A DNA stretch of 64,000 bases from CADCVQ01 sp038260305 (GCA_038260305.1 JBBSNY010000004.1:62001-126000); one strand, 5' to 3'; positions 1 through 9,608 are shown, counted from the first letter of the stretch. Translations and numbers: made by a program. The notes: generated by a model not told the origin, from the letters alone.

Positions 1-173
1 GTGCCGCTGACGCGGTCGCCCTCCCAGGCAACGGTGGTCTCGGGTGTGACGCGGGTGATGCGGATCTCGCCGAACTCGGCGAGATGACGGGCGAGCGAGG
101 GCTCGTCGCTGATCTCCGCCCACAGCTCGGGCCCGGACTTCACGAGGCGGCGCGTGGCCGAGGAATGCTCCAT
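1..173 (-). CDS. SRPBCC-like protein, N-terminal part (runs off left edge)
   Basis: Only the first 57 codons are inside the window; the rest lies to the left. The protein begins MEHSSATRRLVKSGPELWAE and continues with a stretch rich in charged residues and short strands (GEIRITRVTPETTVAWEGD). An opening helix followed by alternating strands resembles START/SRPBCC small proteins, which bind hydrophobic ligands in a helix-grip fold. The assignment rests on this pattern alone. The ATG is the only good start, and the reading frame stays open to base 1. No strong ribosome site is visible. It is divergent from the next gene. Confidence 0.5.
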   Translation of the reverse strand, partial: MEHSSATRRLVKSGPELWAEISDEPSLARHLAEFGEIRITRVTPETTVAWEGDRVSG

Positions 174-259
174 GGCACCGGGGTTCGCCCGCTCGGCGAG
201 GAGTCCTCCCGATGGGTTCGGACGCCCACGGTTGGCGCGGACGCGCCGTCGCGCTGAGC

Positions 260-265
260 TACCCT
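260..265 (+). promoter_or_regulatory. -10 box of a leaderless promoter
   Basis: TACCCT lies 6 bases before the ATG at 272. Transcription would begin at or next to the start codon. Confidence 0.5.
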
Positions 266-271
266 GGGCAG

Positions 272-481
272 ATGGAGACTCAGGTGCAGACGATCCGCGT
301 CCTGCATTGCAACTCGCACGACGAGGGATGGACCGCCGACAGCCCCGACCTGGAGGGCTGGAACACGACGAGCTCGTCCTTCGGCGAGTCCAAGCAGCGC
401 GCGGTCGCGGCGATCCTCGCGACGCTCGGCGACGGCGTCCCCGAGCCGCAGATCTCACACCACATCGCCTGCTCGCGCTGA
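272..481 (+). CDS. small HicB-like protein
   Basis: A 69-residue protein starting METQVQTIRVLHCNSHDEGW. The segment GWTADSPDLEGW, followed by a gap and GESKQRAVAAIL, matches the first half of HicB antitoxins and related DUF1902-like folds (a strand, a PDLxGW turn, then a helix). It lacks the C-terminal DNA-binding domain of full HicB, and no hicA toxin is adjacent, so it may be an orphan. An in-frame ATG exists at 212, but the start at 272 sits 6 bases after a TACCCT -10 box, which fits leaderless initiation. Confidence 0.5.
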   Translation: METQVQTIRVLHCNSHDEGWTADSPDLEGWNTTSSSFGESKQRAVAAILATLGDGVPEPQISHHIACSR

Positions 482-613
482 CGCCCGCCACCACTCGCCC
501 GAGGCGGGCAGGCGCCTCGCCGGCGCGCCGCGCGGTCGCCAGACTCGGCTGACGCTCCGCCGCCGGCGACGGCGGGCCCCGCGAGCTCAACGCCCGCGAG
601 GCCACCGGCCCGA

Positions 614-3600
614 CTACGGCGTCCCGGCGGCGAAGTGCTCCGCGACGTCGGTCGCCGTCAGCACGCCGTCGTAGAACGCCATCTCGTCGTAGTTGGACGC
701 CGTGCTCGCCGACGACCCCATCGTGATCGGGAACGTCGTGTTCTGGATCGCCTGGACGGCCGAGTTCTGGGCGCTGTGCAGGGCGCCATCGACGTAGATC
801 TTGGCCGTGCCCGCCCCGTTCATCGTCGCGACGATGTGGTGGTACTTCCCGTCGGCCGGGATCGGGACCGTCGAGTGCGCGATCGTCGTGACGCTGGCCC
901 GCCTCAGCCAGACCTCGTTGCCCGATCCGGCGCTCATGACGATGAGCTGGATCCCGTTGGCGCCCTTGTTGAAGAGCTCCTGGGACTTCGTCGTCGTCGT
1001 GCGCTTGATCCACCCCTCGGCGCTGAACGAGCTGCCGACGTCCAGCTTCGCCGCCTGCGGCACGCGGGCGGAGTCGTCGACGCCGTCGAAGCGCGCCGCG
1101 GTGTTGCCGGGGACCGCGCCGAGCTGGCCCAGTGCGACCCCGTGGAGGTACGTCCCGTTGTCCGGGCTCGGGGCGCTGTCGAGCATCGTCGTCCCCGACG
1201 CCTCGCCCATCCGCCAGTAGCCGGCCGGGTTGTCGGCGAGCACCGCCGCGGGATACGCGGCCGGCGGCGGCGTCGCGCTCACGCCGAGATGCGCCATCGC
1301 CGCGGCCATGAGCTGCGTGCGTTTCGCGGCCGTCGTGACGCCCTCCAGGCCGAAGCCCCAGTAGACCGAGTGTGGCGTCTGCACGCCGGGGCCGTCCTCG
1401 TATCCGAGGCTCGTGCGCGAGCTCCACTGCTGCTGGGTGCCACCCTCCGAACCGGTCGGCGGCGGGCCGGCGGTGAAGCCGCCGAGGCCGTCCTCGAACG
1501 AGGTCGAGTCCGTCACGATGCCGTCCTTCGTGATCTTCGCGTCGTCGAGGAAGACGCCGAGCCCGCCCGAGCCGAAGTCCTGCGCGTACGTGATCGACAC
1601 CTCGACCTGTTGACCCGCGTAGGCGCTGAGGTCGATCTTCCAGTTCTGGTAGCCGCCGGAGTTGCCGGTCGCGGCGTTCCAATGGCCCGGCGGGGTGCCG
1701 ACGCCGGGGGTGCCGACCGGTGTGCAGTCCTCCTGGCCGGCGATCTGGCTCTTGTCGATGTTCGTCTGGTAGTGGGCGAGGAACGGATGCAGGGTGTCCC
1801 AGTTGATGTCGCACGACGAGCCGACGTCGTCCGACGTGTGCCCGTTTGAGTCGGGCAGCGTCGTCCAGTCGTTCGAGCCGGGGTGGTGCGCCTCGACGAA
1901 GACGTAGTCGTAGTCGGGCTCGGTGTCGTAGGAGAGCTTGAACGACAGGTCGGCGCTGGACTTGCCGGTCAGGTCGATCGTCCGGCGCAGGCGCTGGTAG
2001 CCGCCGTCGTCGTTGCTCGCCACCGCGTACTTGCTGCCCGTGGCCGGATCGAACGACGGCGGCCGGTTCAGCGTCACCTCCGTGTCGGAGTCGAACTGCG
2101 GGAACTGCGCCTTCGGCAGCACGCTCGACGTCGTGACGAGCGAGTAGACGTGGTTCTGGTTGTCGGCCGAGTCGCCGCCGTTGAGGCCGAACGCCCCGAC
2201 CGGCGCCGGCCCGAGGAACGGCAGCGCCGACGCTTCGCCCTTGTCGGCCGCGGCGTCGATGTGGATGTAGGCGCCGAGCCAGTACTGCAGGAAGTCATCC
2301 GACAGCGCGATGCAGTCGGGCGTATTCGCGGGGGTCGCCGCGTCGCAGTACGGCGGCTCGCCGAGCTCGTTGAACGGGAACGCGTTGACCTGGCCGAAGG
2401 CGGCGTTCTGGCCCGTGTACAGGAGCTTGCCGCCGTCGTTGAGATAGTCGCGTACGGCGAGGATCTCGTCGTTGGCGAGCTTGCCCGTGCCCGTCCCGCC
2501 GGGAACACCGACGGCGCGGATCAGGGTGTCGTTGGCGGTGTACCAGACGATCGCGGCGTAGTGCGAGAGGACGCCGTCGGGGTCCGGCGCGGCGCGGTTC
2601 TCGGCATCGACGTCGTAGACGTCGTAGCTGATGCCCGCGGCCGTCAGCGCGTTCTTGTAGTAGGCAATGTCGTTCGGCGCCGCGCGGCTCGTGTAGGCCG
2701 GGAACTCGACCGCGTCGCCGGGCTTACCGGAGTAGTCCTCGGCGGCCATGATGAGCACCTTGGCGTGCGTGTTCGAGCGCACGTGGTAGGCGAAGGACTG
2801 CGACTGCTGGCCGCCGGCGGTGAACCACACGGTGACGTTGTCGCCTGGGGCGGTCCCCGTCACGGTGCCGCGCTTCTCGCTGTAGTAGATGTCGAGCTTG
2901 CCGCCGTAGCGCACGCCGCCGCCATAGATCGCCGTCGCGGCGGTGTGCTCGCTGCCGCCGTTGACGCGCCAGTGCAGCGTCACGGCGCCGAGCGCACGCT
3001 TGGCGTTGACCCGCACCCGCTGCGGGTCGCCGAACGAGACCGTGAAGGGGTGCAGCTCGAATGGCGCCGCCACGCGACCGAGGTGCGACACCGGGTTCGC
3101 CGGATCGACCGCGGACTTCGCGACGTCGAGCGCGAACGGGATGTTCTTCTCGAATGTCTGCTCGACGTCCGCCTCGGAGTCCTGGAAGTCAAACACCGAG
3201 TCGCCGCCGCCGCGGGCGGGATCGGCGACGTCCATCTCGGGCGTGAACGAGAGGGTGTTGTAGAGCGAGTGGGCCGACTCGTCGGTGTCGCCGTTGGTCG
3301 TGTAGAGCAGCGAGGAGACCTCGGAGTGGTAGGGGTCGGGGGCGCCGGGTGGGTTGCCGACGATCGCCGGTTGCGCGAGCGTGCCCGCGAGCGCGATGTA
3401 GATCGGGTCGTCCTCGGAGCGCGTCTGGACCTGGAAGCCTGCGCCGTAGAGCAGCAACTCGGCGGCGGAGTGGTAGTTGATGAGGAACTTGAAGTGAACG
3501 CGCTGCAGCAGGCCGATCGCGGCCTGCGTCTCGGGCTCGGACGCCGGGCCGGTCCCGCGGAAGGTCTCGGATGACGGGTCGGGCGACGAACCCTCGTTGT

Positions 3601-4495
3601 CGAAGCCCCAGTGCGAGGGGAAGTTGCGGTTCGGATCGACGCCGTCGACGGCGGTGATCTGTCCGTCGTTGTTGTTGTCGTGGAGGTTCTTGCGCCACTC
3701 GCGGTTGCCGGGGGTGAACGTGAAGTCGTAGCCGTCCGGGTTGGCGATCGGCACGATCCAGATCTCCCGCGTGTTGACGAGCGTCGTGATCTCGGCGGCG
3801 GTCAGCCCGGCGATCGGGTTGCCCTGCGTGTCCTTCGCGGCGCCGGCCTTGTTGTAGTTGTCGACGAAGAGGTGCGCCATGCGGCGGGTCTCCTCGGCCG
3901 TGATCCACTCGCGCGCGTGCTGCGTGGACATGTACAGCACCGAGGGCTTCGTGCCGTCGCCTGCCGTGCGCGCGTTGCTCGAGATCTTCAGCGCGATGAT
4001 CGGCTTGCCGTTGATCGACGTGCCGATCTGCTCGGGCTTGACGATGCTGGCGTTGGCTGCCGCGAGCGCCTGGTACTCCTCGTAGAGGGTCTGGCGCAAG
4101 GGGTTGGCGGGGATGTTGCCGACGTGGCCGACGTAGGTGTGGTCGAAGTACGGGCGGTAGATGTCGTAGCTGCCGTCGGCCTGCACATCCGCCGTCGAGA
4201 AGGCGTTCGAGGAGGACTCGAGCTGCGGGTCGAGGCCGAGCTTGCGCAGCGCGTCCGCACGGCCCGTGGTCGCGACGATCTGCTGGTGGCCGCGCTTGCC
4301 GAGCTCAGACAGGTCGAAGCCCTGCTGGGCGAGCAGGCGCCGTGCCTTGCCATCGGTCGCGTCGACGTTGAAGACCTTGAGCCCGGTCGGCTTCGTCGCG
4401 TTGGCCGGCTTCGCCTGTGCGGTTGCGACGAGTGCGCCGACCGCCAGCGTCGCGATGAGAGCGGCGTGGACCGTGCGTGCGGCGAAACCCGTCAT
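614..4495 (-). CDS. secreted M14 zinc carboxypeptidase with LamG tail
   Basis: A 1293-residue exported peptidase. Residues 1-28 form a signal peptide ending AQA. The M14 catalytic domain follows, with the zinc pair in HAREW (His193, Glu196), the substrate-side motifs NPDGYDF and DPNRNFP, the third zinc ligand in NYHS and the catalytic Glu in FTPEMD. The middle (about 590-830) resembles a class I glutamine-amidotransferase-like or ImmA-associated region. A MAM/immune-inhibitor-like beta domain (about 880-1050) comes next, and a LamG concanavalin-like domain ends the protein (about 1110-1290). It should cleave C-terminal residues from extracellular peptides. A good ribosome site (AGGGGG) sits 6 bases before the ATG. 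It is about three times the length of a plain M14 enzyme. Confidence 0.9.
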   Translation of the reverse strand: MTGFAARTVHAALIATLAVGALVATAQAKPANATKPTGLKVFNVDATDGKARRLLAQQGFDLSELGKRGHQQIVATTGRADALRKLGLDPQLESSSNAFSTADVQADGSYDIYRPYFDHTYVGHVGNIPANPLRQTLYEEYQALAAANASIVKPEQIGTSINGKPIIALKISSNARTAGDGTKPSVLYMSTQHAREWITAEETRRMAHLFVDNYNKAGAAKDTQGNPIAGLTAAEITTLVNTREIWIVPIANPDGYDFTFTPGNREWRKNLHDNNNDGQITAVDGVDPNRNFPSHWGFDNEGSSPDPSSETFRGTGPASEPETQAAIGLLQRVHFKFLINYHSAAELLLYGAGFQVQTRSEDDPIYIALAGTLAQPAIVGNPPGAPDPYHSEVSSLLYTTNGDTDESAHSLYNTLSFTPEMDVADPARGGGDSVFDFQDSEADVEQTFEKNIPFALDVAKSAVDPANPVSHLGRVAAPFELHPFTVSFGDPQRVRVNAKRALGAVTLHWRVNGGSEHTAATAIYGGGVRYGGKLDIYYSEKRGTVTGTAPGDNVTVWFTAGGQQSQSFAYHVRSNTHAKVLIMAAEDYSGKPGDAVEFPAYTSRAAPNDIAYYKNALTAAGISYDVYDVDAENRAAPDPDGVLSHYAAIVWYTANDTLIRAVGVPGGTGTGKLANDEILAVRDYLNDGGKLLYTGQNAAFGQVNAFPFNELGEPPYCDAATPANTPDCIALSDDFLQYWLGAYIHIDAAADKGEASALPFLGPAPVGAFGLNGGDSADNQNHVYSLVTTSSVLPKAQFPQFDSDTEVTLNRPPSFDPATGSKYAVASNDDGGYQRLRRTIDLTGKSSADLSFKLSYDTEPDYDYVFVEAHHPGSNDWTTLPDSNGHTSDDVGSSCDINWDTLHPFLAHYQTNIDKSQIAGQEDCTPVGTPGVGTPPGHWNAATGNSGGYQNWKIDLSAYAGQQVEVSITYAQDFGSGGLGVFLDDAKITKDGIVTDSTSFEDGLGGFTAGPPPTGSEGGTQQQWSSRTSLGYEDGPGVQTPHSVYWGFGLEGVTTAAKRTQLMAAAMAHLGVSATPPPAAYPAAVLADNPAGYWRMGEASGTTMLDSAPSPDNGTYLHGVALGQLGAVPGNTAARFDGVDDSARVPQAAKLDVGSSFSAEGWIKRTTTTKSQELFNKGANGIQLIVMSAGSGNEVWLRRASVTTIAHSTVPIPADGKYHHIVATMNGAGTAKIYVDGALHSAQNSAVQAIQNTTFPITMGSSASTASNYDEMAFYDGVLTATDVAEHFAAGTP

Positions 4496-4701
4496 GTAAA
4501 CCCCCTAGGAACTGACCGAACCCTGTGTCCGGGCGCCCTGCCAGGCGCAATTAAACGATCGCACCCTCGTCAAACCGCCTCTCCATGCGAGGCTTCACGG
4601 CCGGGCGGTGGGCGGACGATCTCAAGCACAAAGACGACAGCATCACCGGCTGCGAGCGCGTGAGCCGACGCTGACGGCGCCGGTCGGACAGACTGGTCGG
4701 C

Positions 4702-5223
4702 ATGGACGCGGACATTGTGTACGACGTGTGGGCGAGCCTGGCGCCGCTGTTCGTCGACGAGCAGGACGACAACCAGCTCCCGGAGGTGCAGATCCACGGG
4801 ATACCTGCGGGCAGCGCCGGCGCGTTGTGGGATCGGCTGCTGCGCGGCGCGGAGATGTCGCCGCCGGACGCGACGGTGTTCCTCGTCGCCGACGAACGCG
4901 ACGTGCCCGCTCGAGATGTCTCCGATCTCGCCGGCCGTGCCGAGCGCGGCGAGGTCTCGATGCATGTCGTCCTGTGTAACGCCAACGCGGGCGGCATCGG
5001 CCTGCCCGACCTCGGGGTGTCGATCCACGAAGGCGAGCTCGACATCGACTACGCGGTCAACGTGTGGAGCCCGTCGACCGCGATCGCGTTCCTCTGGCTG
5101 CTCACCGAGCTGCGGACGCTCGCACCCGGATCGCGGTTGGTCGCCGCCGACGAGGCTGGCACGGCGCGCGACGAGCGCACACAATCCAAGCTGACGTCGG
5201 CGATCGCGCTGCTATCGCTCTAG
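4702..5223 (+). CDS. hypothetical cytosolic protein
   Basis: A 173-residue protein beginning MDADIVYDVWASLAPLFVDE. I do not recognise a family. It is acidic, has no signal peptide or membrane segment, and shows alternating strand and helix patterns, for example ATVFLVADERD and EVSMHVVLCNAN. A hexamer CAGACT lies 7 bases before the ATG and could be a weak leaderless -10 element. It ends 3 bases from the convergent MazF-like gene. Codon use and GC content resemble the neighbours, so it is likely a real gene. Confidence 0.6.
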   Translation: MDADIVYDVWASLAPLFVDEQDDNQLPEVQIHGIPAGSAGALWDRLLRGAEMSPPDATVFLVADERDVPARDVSDLAGRAERGEVSMHVVLCNANAGGIGLPDLGVSIHEGELDIDYAVNVWSPSTAIAFLWLLTELRTLAPGSRLVAADEAGTARDERTQSKLTSAIALLSL

Positions 5224-5226
5224 CTC

Positions 5227-5544
5227 CTAGGACCGATCGCAGCCCGTCGCGACCTCAAGCGCGGCGCACAGTTCGGCGAGCCGCGCAGGTGCCAAGCGGG
5301 TGATGCGCTCCGTCAGCAGAGCCTTCGGGACTGTTACGAGGTTGTCGAAGCTCAGCGCACAGTCGTCCGGCATGCCGTCCCCGGGGCCAAGACGGACGTG
5401 AGTGGGGATCTCGCGGATCGTGCGGGTCGCGGGGGCGACGAGGACGGCGTTGAGCACGGGGATCGCGGCCTGGCGCGTGAGGATGCAGCCGGGACGCCGG
5501 CCGACGTCCGGCAGCTCGTACCACCACACCTCGCCGCGGTTCAC
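5227..5544 (-). CDS. mazF: MazF/PemK-like toxin (endoribonuclease)
   Basis: A 105-residue protein. The opening VNRGEVWWYELPDVGRRPGC is the classic start of the MazF/PemK fold, with the RGEVWW strand and a GxRPGC loop like the conserved GxRPVL region. Later VLVAPATRTIREIPTHV carries the conserved T/R-rich strand. Members usually cut mRNA and are held inactive by a cognate antitoxin. The GTG start overlaps the stop of the upstream ribbon-helix-helix gene by four bases (GTGA), so the pair is translationally coupled with the antitoxin first, the usual order. Confidence 0.85.
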   Translation of the reverse strand: MNRGEVWWYELPDVGRRPGCILTRQAAIPVLNAVLVAPATRTIREIPTHVRLGPGDGMPDDCALSFDNLVTVPKALLTERITRLAPARLAELCAALEVATGCDRS

Positions 5545-5792
5545 CAGGGCTCGGCCTCGATCGACATCCGCGCTGCCCACGCGGAAGCCTCGTTCACGCC
5601 GGGCGGGATGCGGGTGTAGCTGTCGACGATCGCGTCGTCTATCGCCGTCGCGGGGTCGTCACCGAGATAGCGCTCGATCGCCTCACGGATGAGCTCCGAG
5701 CGTGAGCGGCGCGCGGCAGCGGCGCGGGAGTCGAGCCGTGCGATGAGGTCGGTGTTGAGCTGCACGAGGGCCGGGATGCGTGGCACGGCCAT
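5541..5792 (-). CDS. ribbon-helix-helix antitoxin of the MazF pair
   Basis: An 83-residue protein starting MAVPRIPALVQLNTDLIARL. The short strand VQLNTDLI followed by helices (RLDSRAAAARRSRSEL, then IREAIERYL) is a ribbon-helix-helix DNA-binding domain. The acidic C-terminus (residues 55-83) would thread into the toxin. Such antitoxins repress their own operon. A longer in-frame start exists at 5840, but the ATG at 5792 fits the fold. The region just upstream contains ATAT-TGTGGC-ATAT, a short direct repeat that could be an operator; this is inference. Confidence 0.8.
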   Translation of the reverse strand: MAVPRIPALVQLNTDLIARLDSRAAAARRSRSELIREAIERYLGDDPATAIDDAIVDSYTRIPPGVNEASAWAARMSIEAEPW

Positions 5793-5930
5793 ATTGTGGC
5801 ATATCGTCCAGTGAGATGCCTCGAAATGGTCCGCAGTCATGATGCGCGATCGACGACATCTCGATCGCCGACACCGAGATCGCGCAGCTGAACGTGCTCG
5901 GCTGACGATGGTTCCGACGACCCGCTGGCC

Positions 5931-5936
5931 TACCCT
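5931..5936 (+). promoter_or_regulatory. -10 box of a leaderless promoter
   Basis: TACCCT lies 7 bases before the GTG at 5944. This spacing decides the start of the helicase in favour of the GTG over an upstream ATG at 5908. Confidence 0.55.
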
Positions 5937-5943
5937 TGGCGGT

Positions 5944-7599
5944 GTGTCCGGTGCGGCGATCGTCCAGAGTGACCGCAGCGTCCTGCTCGAGGTCGCTCAC
6001 CCCGGGTTCGATGCCGCACGCACCCAGCTCGCGCGCTTCGCCGAGCTCGAGAAGAGCCCCGAGCACGTGCACACCTACCGCATCACCGCCGTCTCGCTGT
6101 GGAACGCCGCGGCGGCCGGGATGCCCGCGGCCGAGATCACCGACACGCTGCGGGGGCTGTCGCGCTACCCGGTGCCGCAGCCGGTGCTCGCGGACGTCCA
6201 CGACCTCTGCGCGCGCTACGGAAGGCTGACGCTGGTCGCCGCCGACGACGGCGGGTTGCGGCTCGTGGCCGACAGCCCGGCGCTGCTCGTCGAGATCGCG
6301 CGCTGGCCGGACATCGCCGCGCTGCTGGCCGGCAATCACGACGCGACGACGGCGATCGTGTCACCGGCGGCCCGCGGCGCGCTGAAGCAGGCGCTCGTCA
6401 TGGTCGGCTGGCCGGTGCGAGACGACGCGCCCTACGTCGACGGTGCGTCGCTCGCGCTGGAGCTGCGCGGCGGCGTGGCGTTGCGTGCTTACCAGCAGGA
6501 CGCCGATCGGGCGGCCGACGCGGCCGGCGCCGGCGTCGTCGTGCTGCCGTGCGGCGCCGGCAAGACGATCGTCGGCCTGGCCGCGATCGCTCGGCTGCGC
6601 TGCGAGACGTTGATCGTCACGAGCAACCAGTCATCGGTCGACCAGTGGAAGCGCGAGCTGGCGACGAAGACCACGGTCGATCCGCAGCAGATCGGCGAGT
6701 ACACCGGGCGGCGCAAGGAGCTGCGTCCCGTGACCGTGACCACCTATCAGCTACTCACGCATCGCCCGCGCAAGGACGGCGGCTTCCCGCACCTGGACCT
6801 GTTCGAGCGCCGCGAATGGGGCCTCGTGATCTACGACGAGGTCCACCTGCTGCCGGCGCCCGTGTTCCGCGCGACCGCCCGCATCCAGGCGCGCCGCCGG
6901 CTCGGCCTGACGGCGACGCTGATTCGCGAGGACGGTGCGGAGCCGCTGGTCTTCAGCCTCGTCGGACCGAAGTGCTACGACACCGCCTGGCGCGAGCTCG
7001 AGGATGCCGGCTGGATCGCCGGCGCCGAGTGCGCCGAGGTTCGCGTCGCGTTCGACGAGCCAGGGCAGATGACGTATGCGCTGGCCGAGCCGAAGGAGCG
7101 CTTTCGCCTCGCCGCCACGAACCCGGCGAAGGCGCAGCTCGTCGAGCAGCTGCTGGCGCGCCATGGCGGTCGCCAGGCGCTCGTCATGGGGACGTACGTG
7201 CAGCAGCTGCGAGAGCTGGCCGACCGACTCGGGTCGCCGCTGATCACCGGCAAGACACCCGTCGCCGAGCGTGCCGCGCTGTATGACCGCTTCCGGGCCG
7301 GCGAGCTCGACGTGCTCGTCGTCAGCAAGGTCGCGAACTTCGCGCTCGACCTGCCGTCGGCGGCGATCGCGGTGCAGGTCTCGGGCACCTATGGCTCGCG
7401 CCAGGAGGAGGCGCAGCGGCTGGGCCGGCTCCTGCGCCCCAAGCCGGGTGACAACCGGGCGTGGTTCTACACGCTCGTGACGCGCGACACCGAGGAGCAG
7501 GATGCCGCGCACAAGCGCCAGCGGTTCCTCGCCGAACAGGGCTACCGCTACACGGTCCTCAGCGAGGAGGATCTCGTCTCGCCGACCGCCGCCGTGTGA
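5944..7599 (+). CDS. XPB/Rad25-family DNA helicase
   Basis: A 551-residue superfamily 2 helicase. The Walker A motif PCGAGKT lies near residue 202, the DEVH box (IYDEVHLLP) near 298, motif III as LTATL, and motif VI as RLGRLLRP near 490. An N-terminal domain of about 170 residues precedes the helicase core, as in bacterial and archaeal XPB. XPB unwinds or translocates on duplex DNA in repair or transcription. The leaderless GTG start is chosen because TACCCT sits 7 bases upstream; an ATG at 5908 is the alternative. Its stop overlaps the start of the next gene (TGATG), the usual actinobacterial arrangement with a helicase-associated partner. Confidence 0.92.
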   Translation: MSGAAIVQSDRSVLLEVAHPGFDAARTQLARFAELEKSPEHVHTYRITAVSLWNAAAAGMPAAEITDTLRGLSRYPVPQPVLADVHDLCARYGRLTLVAADDGGLRLVADSPALLVEIARWPDIAALLAGNHDATTAIVSPAARGALKQALVMVGWPVRDDAPYVDGASLALELRGGVALRAYQQDADRAADAAGAGVVVLPCGAGKTIVGLAAIARLRCETLIVTSNQSSVDQWKRELATKTTVDPQQIGEYTGRRKELRPVTVTTYQLLTHRPRKDGGFPHLDLFERREWGLVIYDEVHLLPAPVFRATARIQARRRLGLTATLIREDGAEPLVFSLVGPKCYDTAWRELEDAGWIAGAECAEVRVAFDEPGQMTYALAEPKERFRLAATNPAKAQLVEQLLARHGGRQALVMGTYVQQLRELADRLGSPLITGKTPVAERAALYDRFRAGELDVLVVSKVANFALDLPSAAIAVQVSGTYGSRQEEAQRLGRLLRPKPGDNRAWFYTLVTRDTEEQDAAHKRQRFLAEQGYRYTVLSEEDLVSPTAAV

Positions 7600-9593
7600 T
7601 GGCACGCGGATCGTCCAAGTCCCCGGCGCACGCACTGGCGCCGGCGCTGCGGGCGCTGGGATCCGAGCATCGCCAGGCCGTCGCGCGGTCGATCGGCGCG
7701 GCGACCGCCAGCGCGGAGGCGATCGGCGCGGTGCTGTGCGACGAGCAGGCGCTCGCGGCGATCGTCGCGGGCCTCGACACCGGCGCCCGACGGCTCGTGA
7801 CGCAGACCGCGTTCGCTCCGTCCAACACGTATTCCAACGGTCGCGGCGAGATCGATCCCGACGCCGTGCGGACGCTCGAGCGCCACGGCCTGCTGCTGTC
7901 CTTTGAGCAACGGTGGGGAAGGACGGTCGTGGCGCCGCTGGAACTCGAGCCGTCGCTGCGGCGGATTCGAGCGCGCGCCCACGCCGCGCTCGCTCCCGAC
8001 GGCGATCCGGGCGACGCCAGGGTCGTCCACGTCCCAGAGCAGCTCCTGCACGACGCGGCGCTGATCGCGTCGGTCATCGGCCGCGGCGGGATCCAGCTCA
8101 AGGCCGACGGCGATCTGTTCGCCCGAGCCGTGCCGAAGCTTGCGGGCGCGCTCGCTCCGCTGGCGGTCGCGACGGCGGGTCTGGACACGGTCCGGATGGA
8201 CCTCGCGCTGCGGCTGCTGGAGGAGAACGGCGCCCTGCGCGTCCGCGGCCTGGGACTGCCGGGCGCAACGTCCAAGCGCGAGCTCGCGCTGGCGCTCGAC
8301 GTGCCGTCGCTGCTGGCCGTCCCGTTCGCCGCCCGCGTCGCGCTCATGGACGCCATCGGCCACAGTCCGCGGCTGGGCAGCGAGATCATCGAGATGCTGC
8401 TCGACGCGTTCGCCGGACGGACGGTCGCGCTGGGCGACGTCGGGGCTTCCATGCGGCGCCTGTGCGGCGAGGCCGCGAAGGAGATCCCCGAACCGGGTGG
8501 CTCCGCGTCGGACGAGCAGCTCGGTCTCTGGATGGTCACCGAGCGCTGGCTGCGCGGTGACGTCGGGCTGACGGTCGACGCTGTGGGGACTCCTGTCCTG
8601 GCCGTCATGACAGCGGTCGAAGGCGAGGATCCGGCCGGGCTCCCGTGCGTGGCCCAGAGCGACTTCGAGCTCGTGATGATGCGACCCGTCACCCCTGGCG
8701 AACGGGCCGCGGTGCTGTCGGTGGCCGAGCCGGTCGCCGGTCGCGAGCACGTCGCCCGCGTGACGAAGGAGCGCGTGTGGGACGCCGTGCGAGGCGCGAC
8801 CACGACGGATGTCGTCGGACGCCTGCGGGCGCTCGCCGGGACGCTGCCCCAGAACGTCGAGCAGACGGTCCAGGGCTGGGAGCGCCAGGCGCCCAGACGC
8901 GCGCGCCTGCGCTCGGCGATGATCCTCGCCGCGCCAGACGAGCCGACCGCCGAGCGCCTGGCATTCGCGCTCGGGCCTGCGCTGCGCGAGCGGCTCTCGC
9001 CGACGCTTCTGGCGGTCGACGCCGGCGCGTTGTCCGCGGTCGCGAAGGCCGTCCGCCAAACCGGCGTCGAGCTCGACGACGGCGTGGACCGGGTCTCCGG
9101 CACGTGGGTCGATCGTCCCGATCGTGACGCGCACCCGCAGTGGTGGCACCCGACGCCGGACGGCGGACGGCCGGCGCCCGCCGCGCCCGCCGGCCGCCTC
9201 GTGTCCGGGCTTGGCTCCGAACCGGAGAGTGAGCCCGAGCGGGGCGCGCTGGCCGGCGTCGATGGCGACGACGACCACCGTCACGCGGCTGACGAGCTCG
9301 CCCGCCTGTTGGCGCAGGCCGGCCTGGAACGGGACACCATCGAGCTCATCCTGGGAGGCGACGACGACGAGGATCTCGAGGATCACGAGACCGCCCTGGA
9401 GGACATCCTGCTGCTCGCACACGAGACGGACGCGATCGTCCGGATCACGTACGCCGGCGCGAACGGATTTCTCAAGGAGTGGGTGACGATCGTCCAGCTC
9501 GACGATGCCCGCGTGCGGGTTTGCGACAACGCGACCGGCAAGCGATCGTGGCGCTGGCTTCGCTCGATCGCCGAGGCGGAGATCATCCGCTGA
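7599..9593 (+). CDS. XPB-partner, helicase C-terminal-like/WYL-like protein
   Basis: A 664-residue protein beginning MARGSSKSPAHALAPALRAL. The N-terminal half is helical, with winged-helix-like stretches. The segment LPCVAQSDFELVMM followed by alternating helices is typical of the XPB/Ssl2-like domain found in actinobacterial proteins encoded next to XPB. The C-terminal 60 residues (DAIVRITYAGANGF ... RSWRWLRSIAEAEI) look like a WYL-type ligand or nucleic-acid-binding domain. It has no helicase motifs of its own. Translation is coupled to the helicase by a one-base overlap, so the two probably act as a complex. The exact function is not known to me. Confidence 0.8.
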   Translation: MARGSSKSPAHALAPALRALGSEHRQAVARSIGAATASAEAIGAVLCDEQALAAIVAGLDTGARRLVTQTAFAPSNTYSNGRGEIDPDAVRTLERHGLLLSFEQRWGRTVVAPLELEPSLRRIRARAHAALAPDGDPGDARVVHVPEQLLHDAALIASVIGRGGIQLKADGDLFARAVPKLAGALAPLAVATAGLDTVRMDLALRLLEENGALRVRGLGLPGATSKRELALALDVPSLLAVPFAARVALMDAIGHSPRLGSEIIEMLLDAFAGRTVALGDVGASMRRLCGEAAKEIPEPGGSASDEQLGLWMVTERWLRGDVGLTVDAVGTPVLAVMTAVEGEDPAGLPCVAQSDFELVMMRPVTPGERAAVLSVAEPVAGREHVARVTKERVWDAVRGATTTDVVGRLRALAGTLPQNVEQTVQGWERQAPRRARLRSAMILAAPDEPTAERLAFALGPALRERLSPTLLAVDAGALSAVAKAVRQTGVELDDGVDRVSGTWVDRPDRDAHPQWWHPTPDGGRPAPAAPAGRLVSGLGSEPESEPERGALAGVDGDDDHRHAADELARLLAQAGLERDTIELILGGDDDEDLEDHETALEDILLLAHETDAIVRITYAGANGFLKEWVTIVQLDDARVRVCDNATGKRSWRWLRSIAEAEIIR

Positions 9594-9594
9594 G

Positions 9595-9608
9595 GCGGCT
9601 GGGCTGGG

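Noticed and set aside
7548..9422. 624-codon minus-strand frame opposite the XPB partner
   Set aside because: Shadow frame with no domain.
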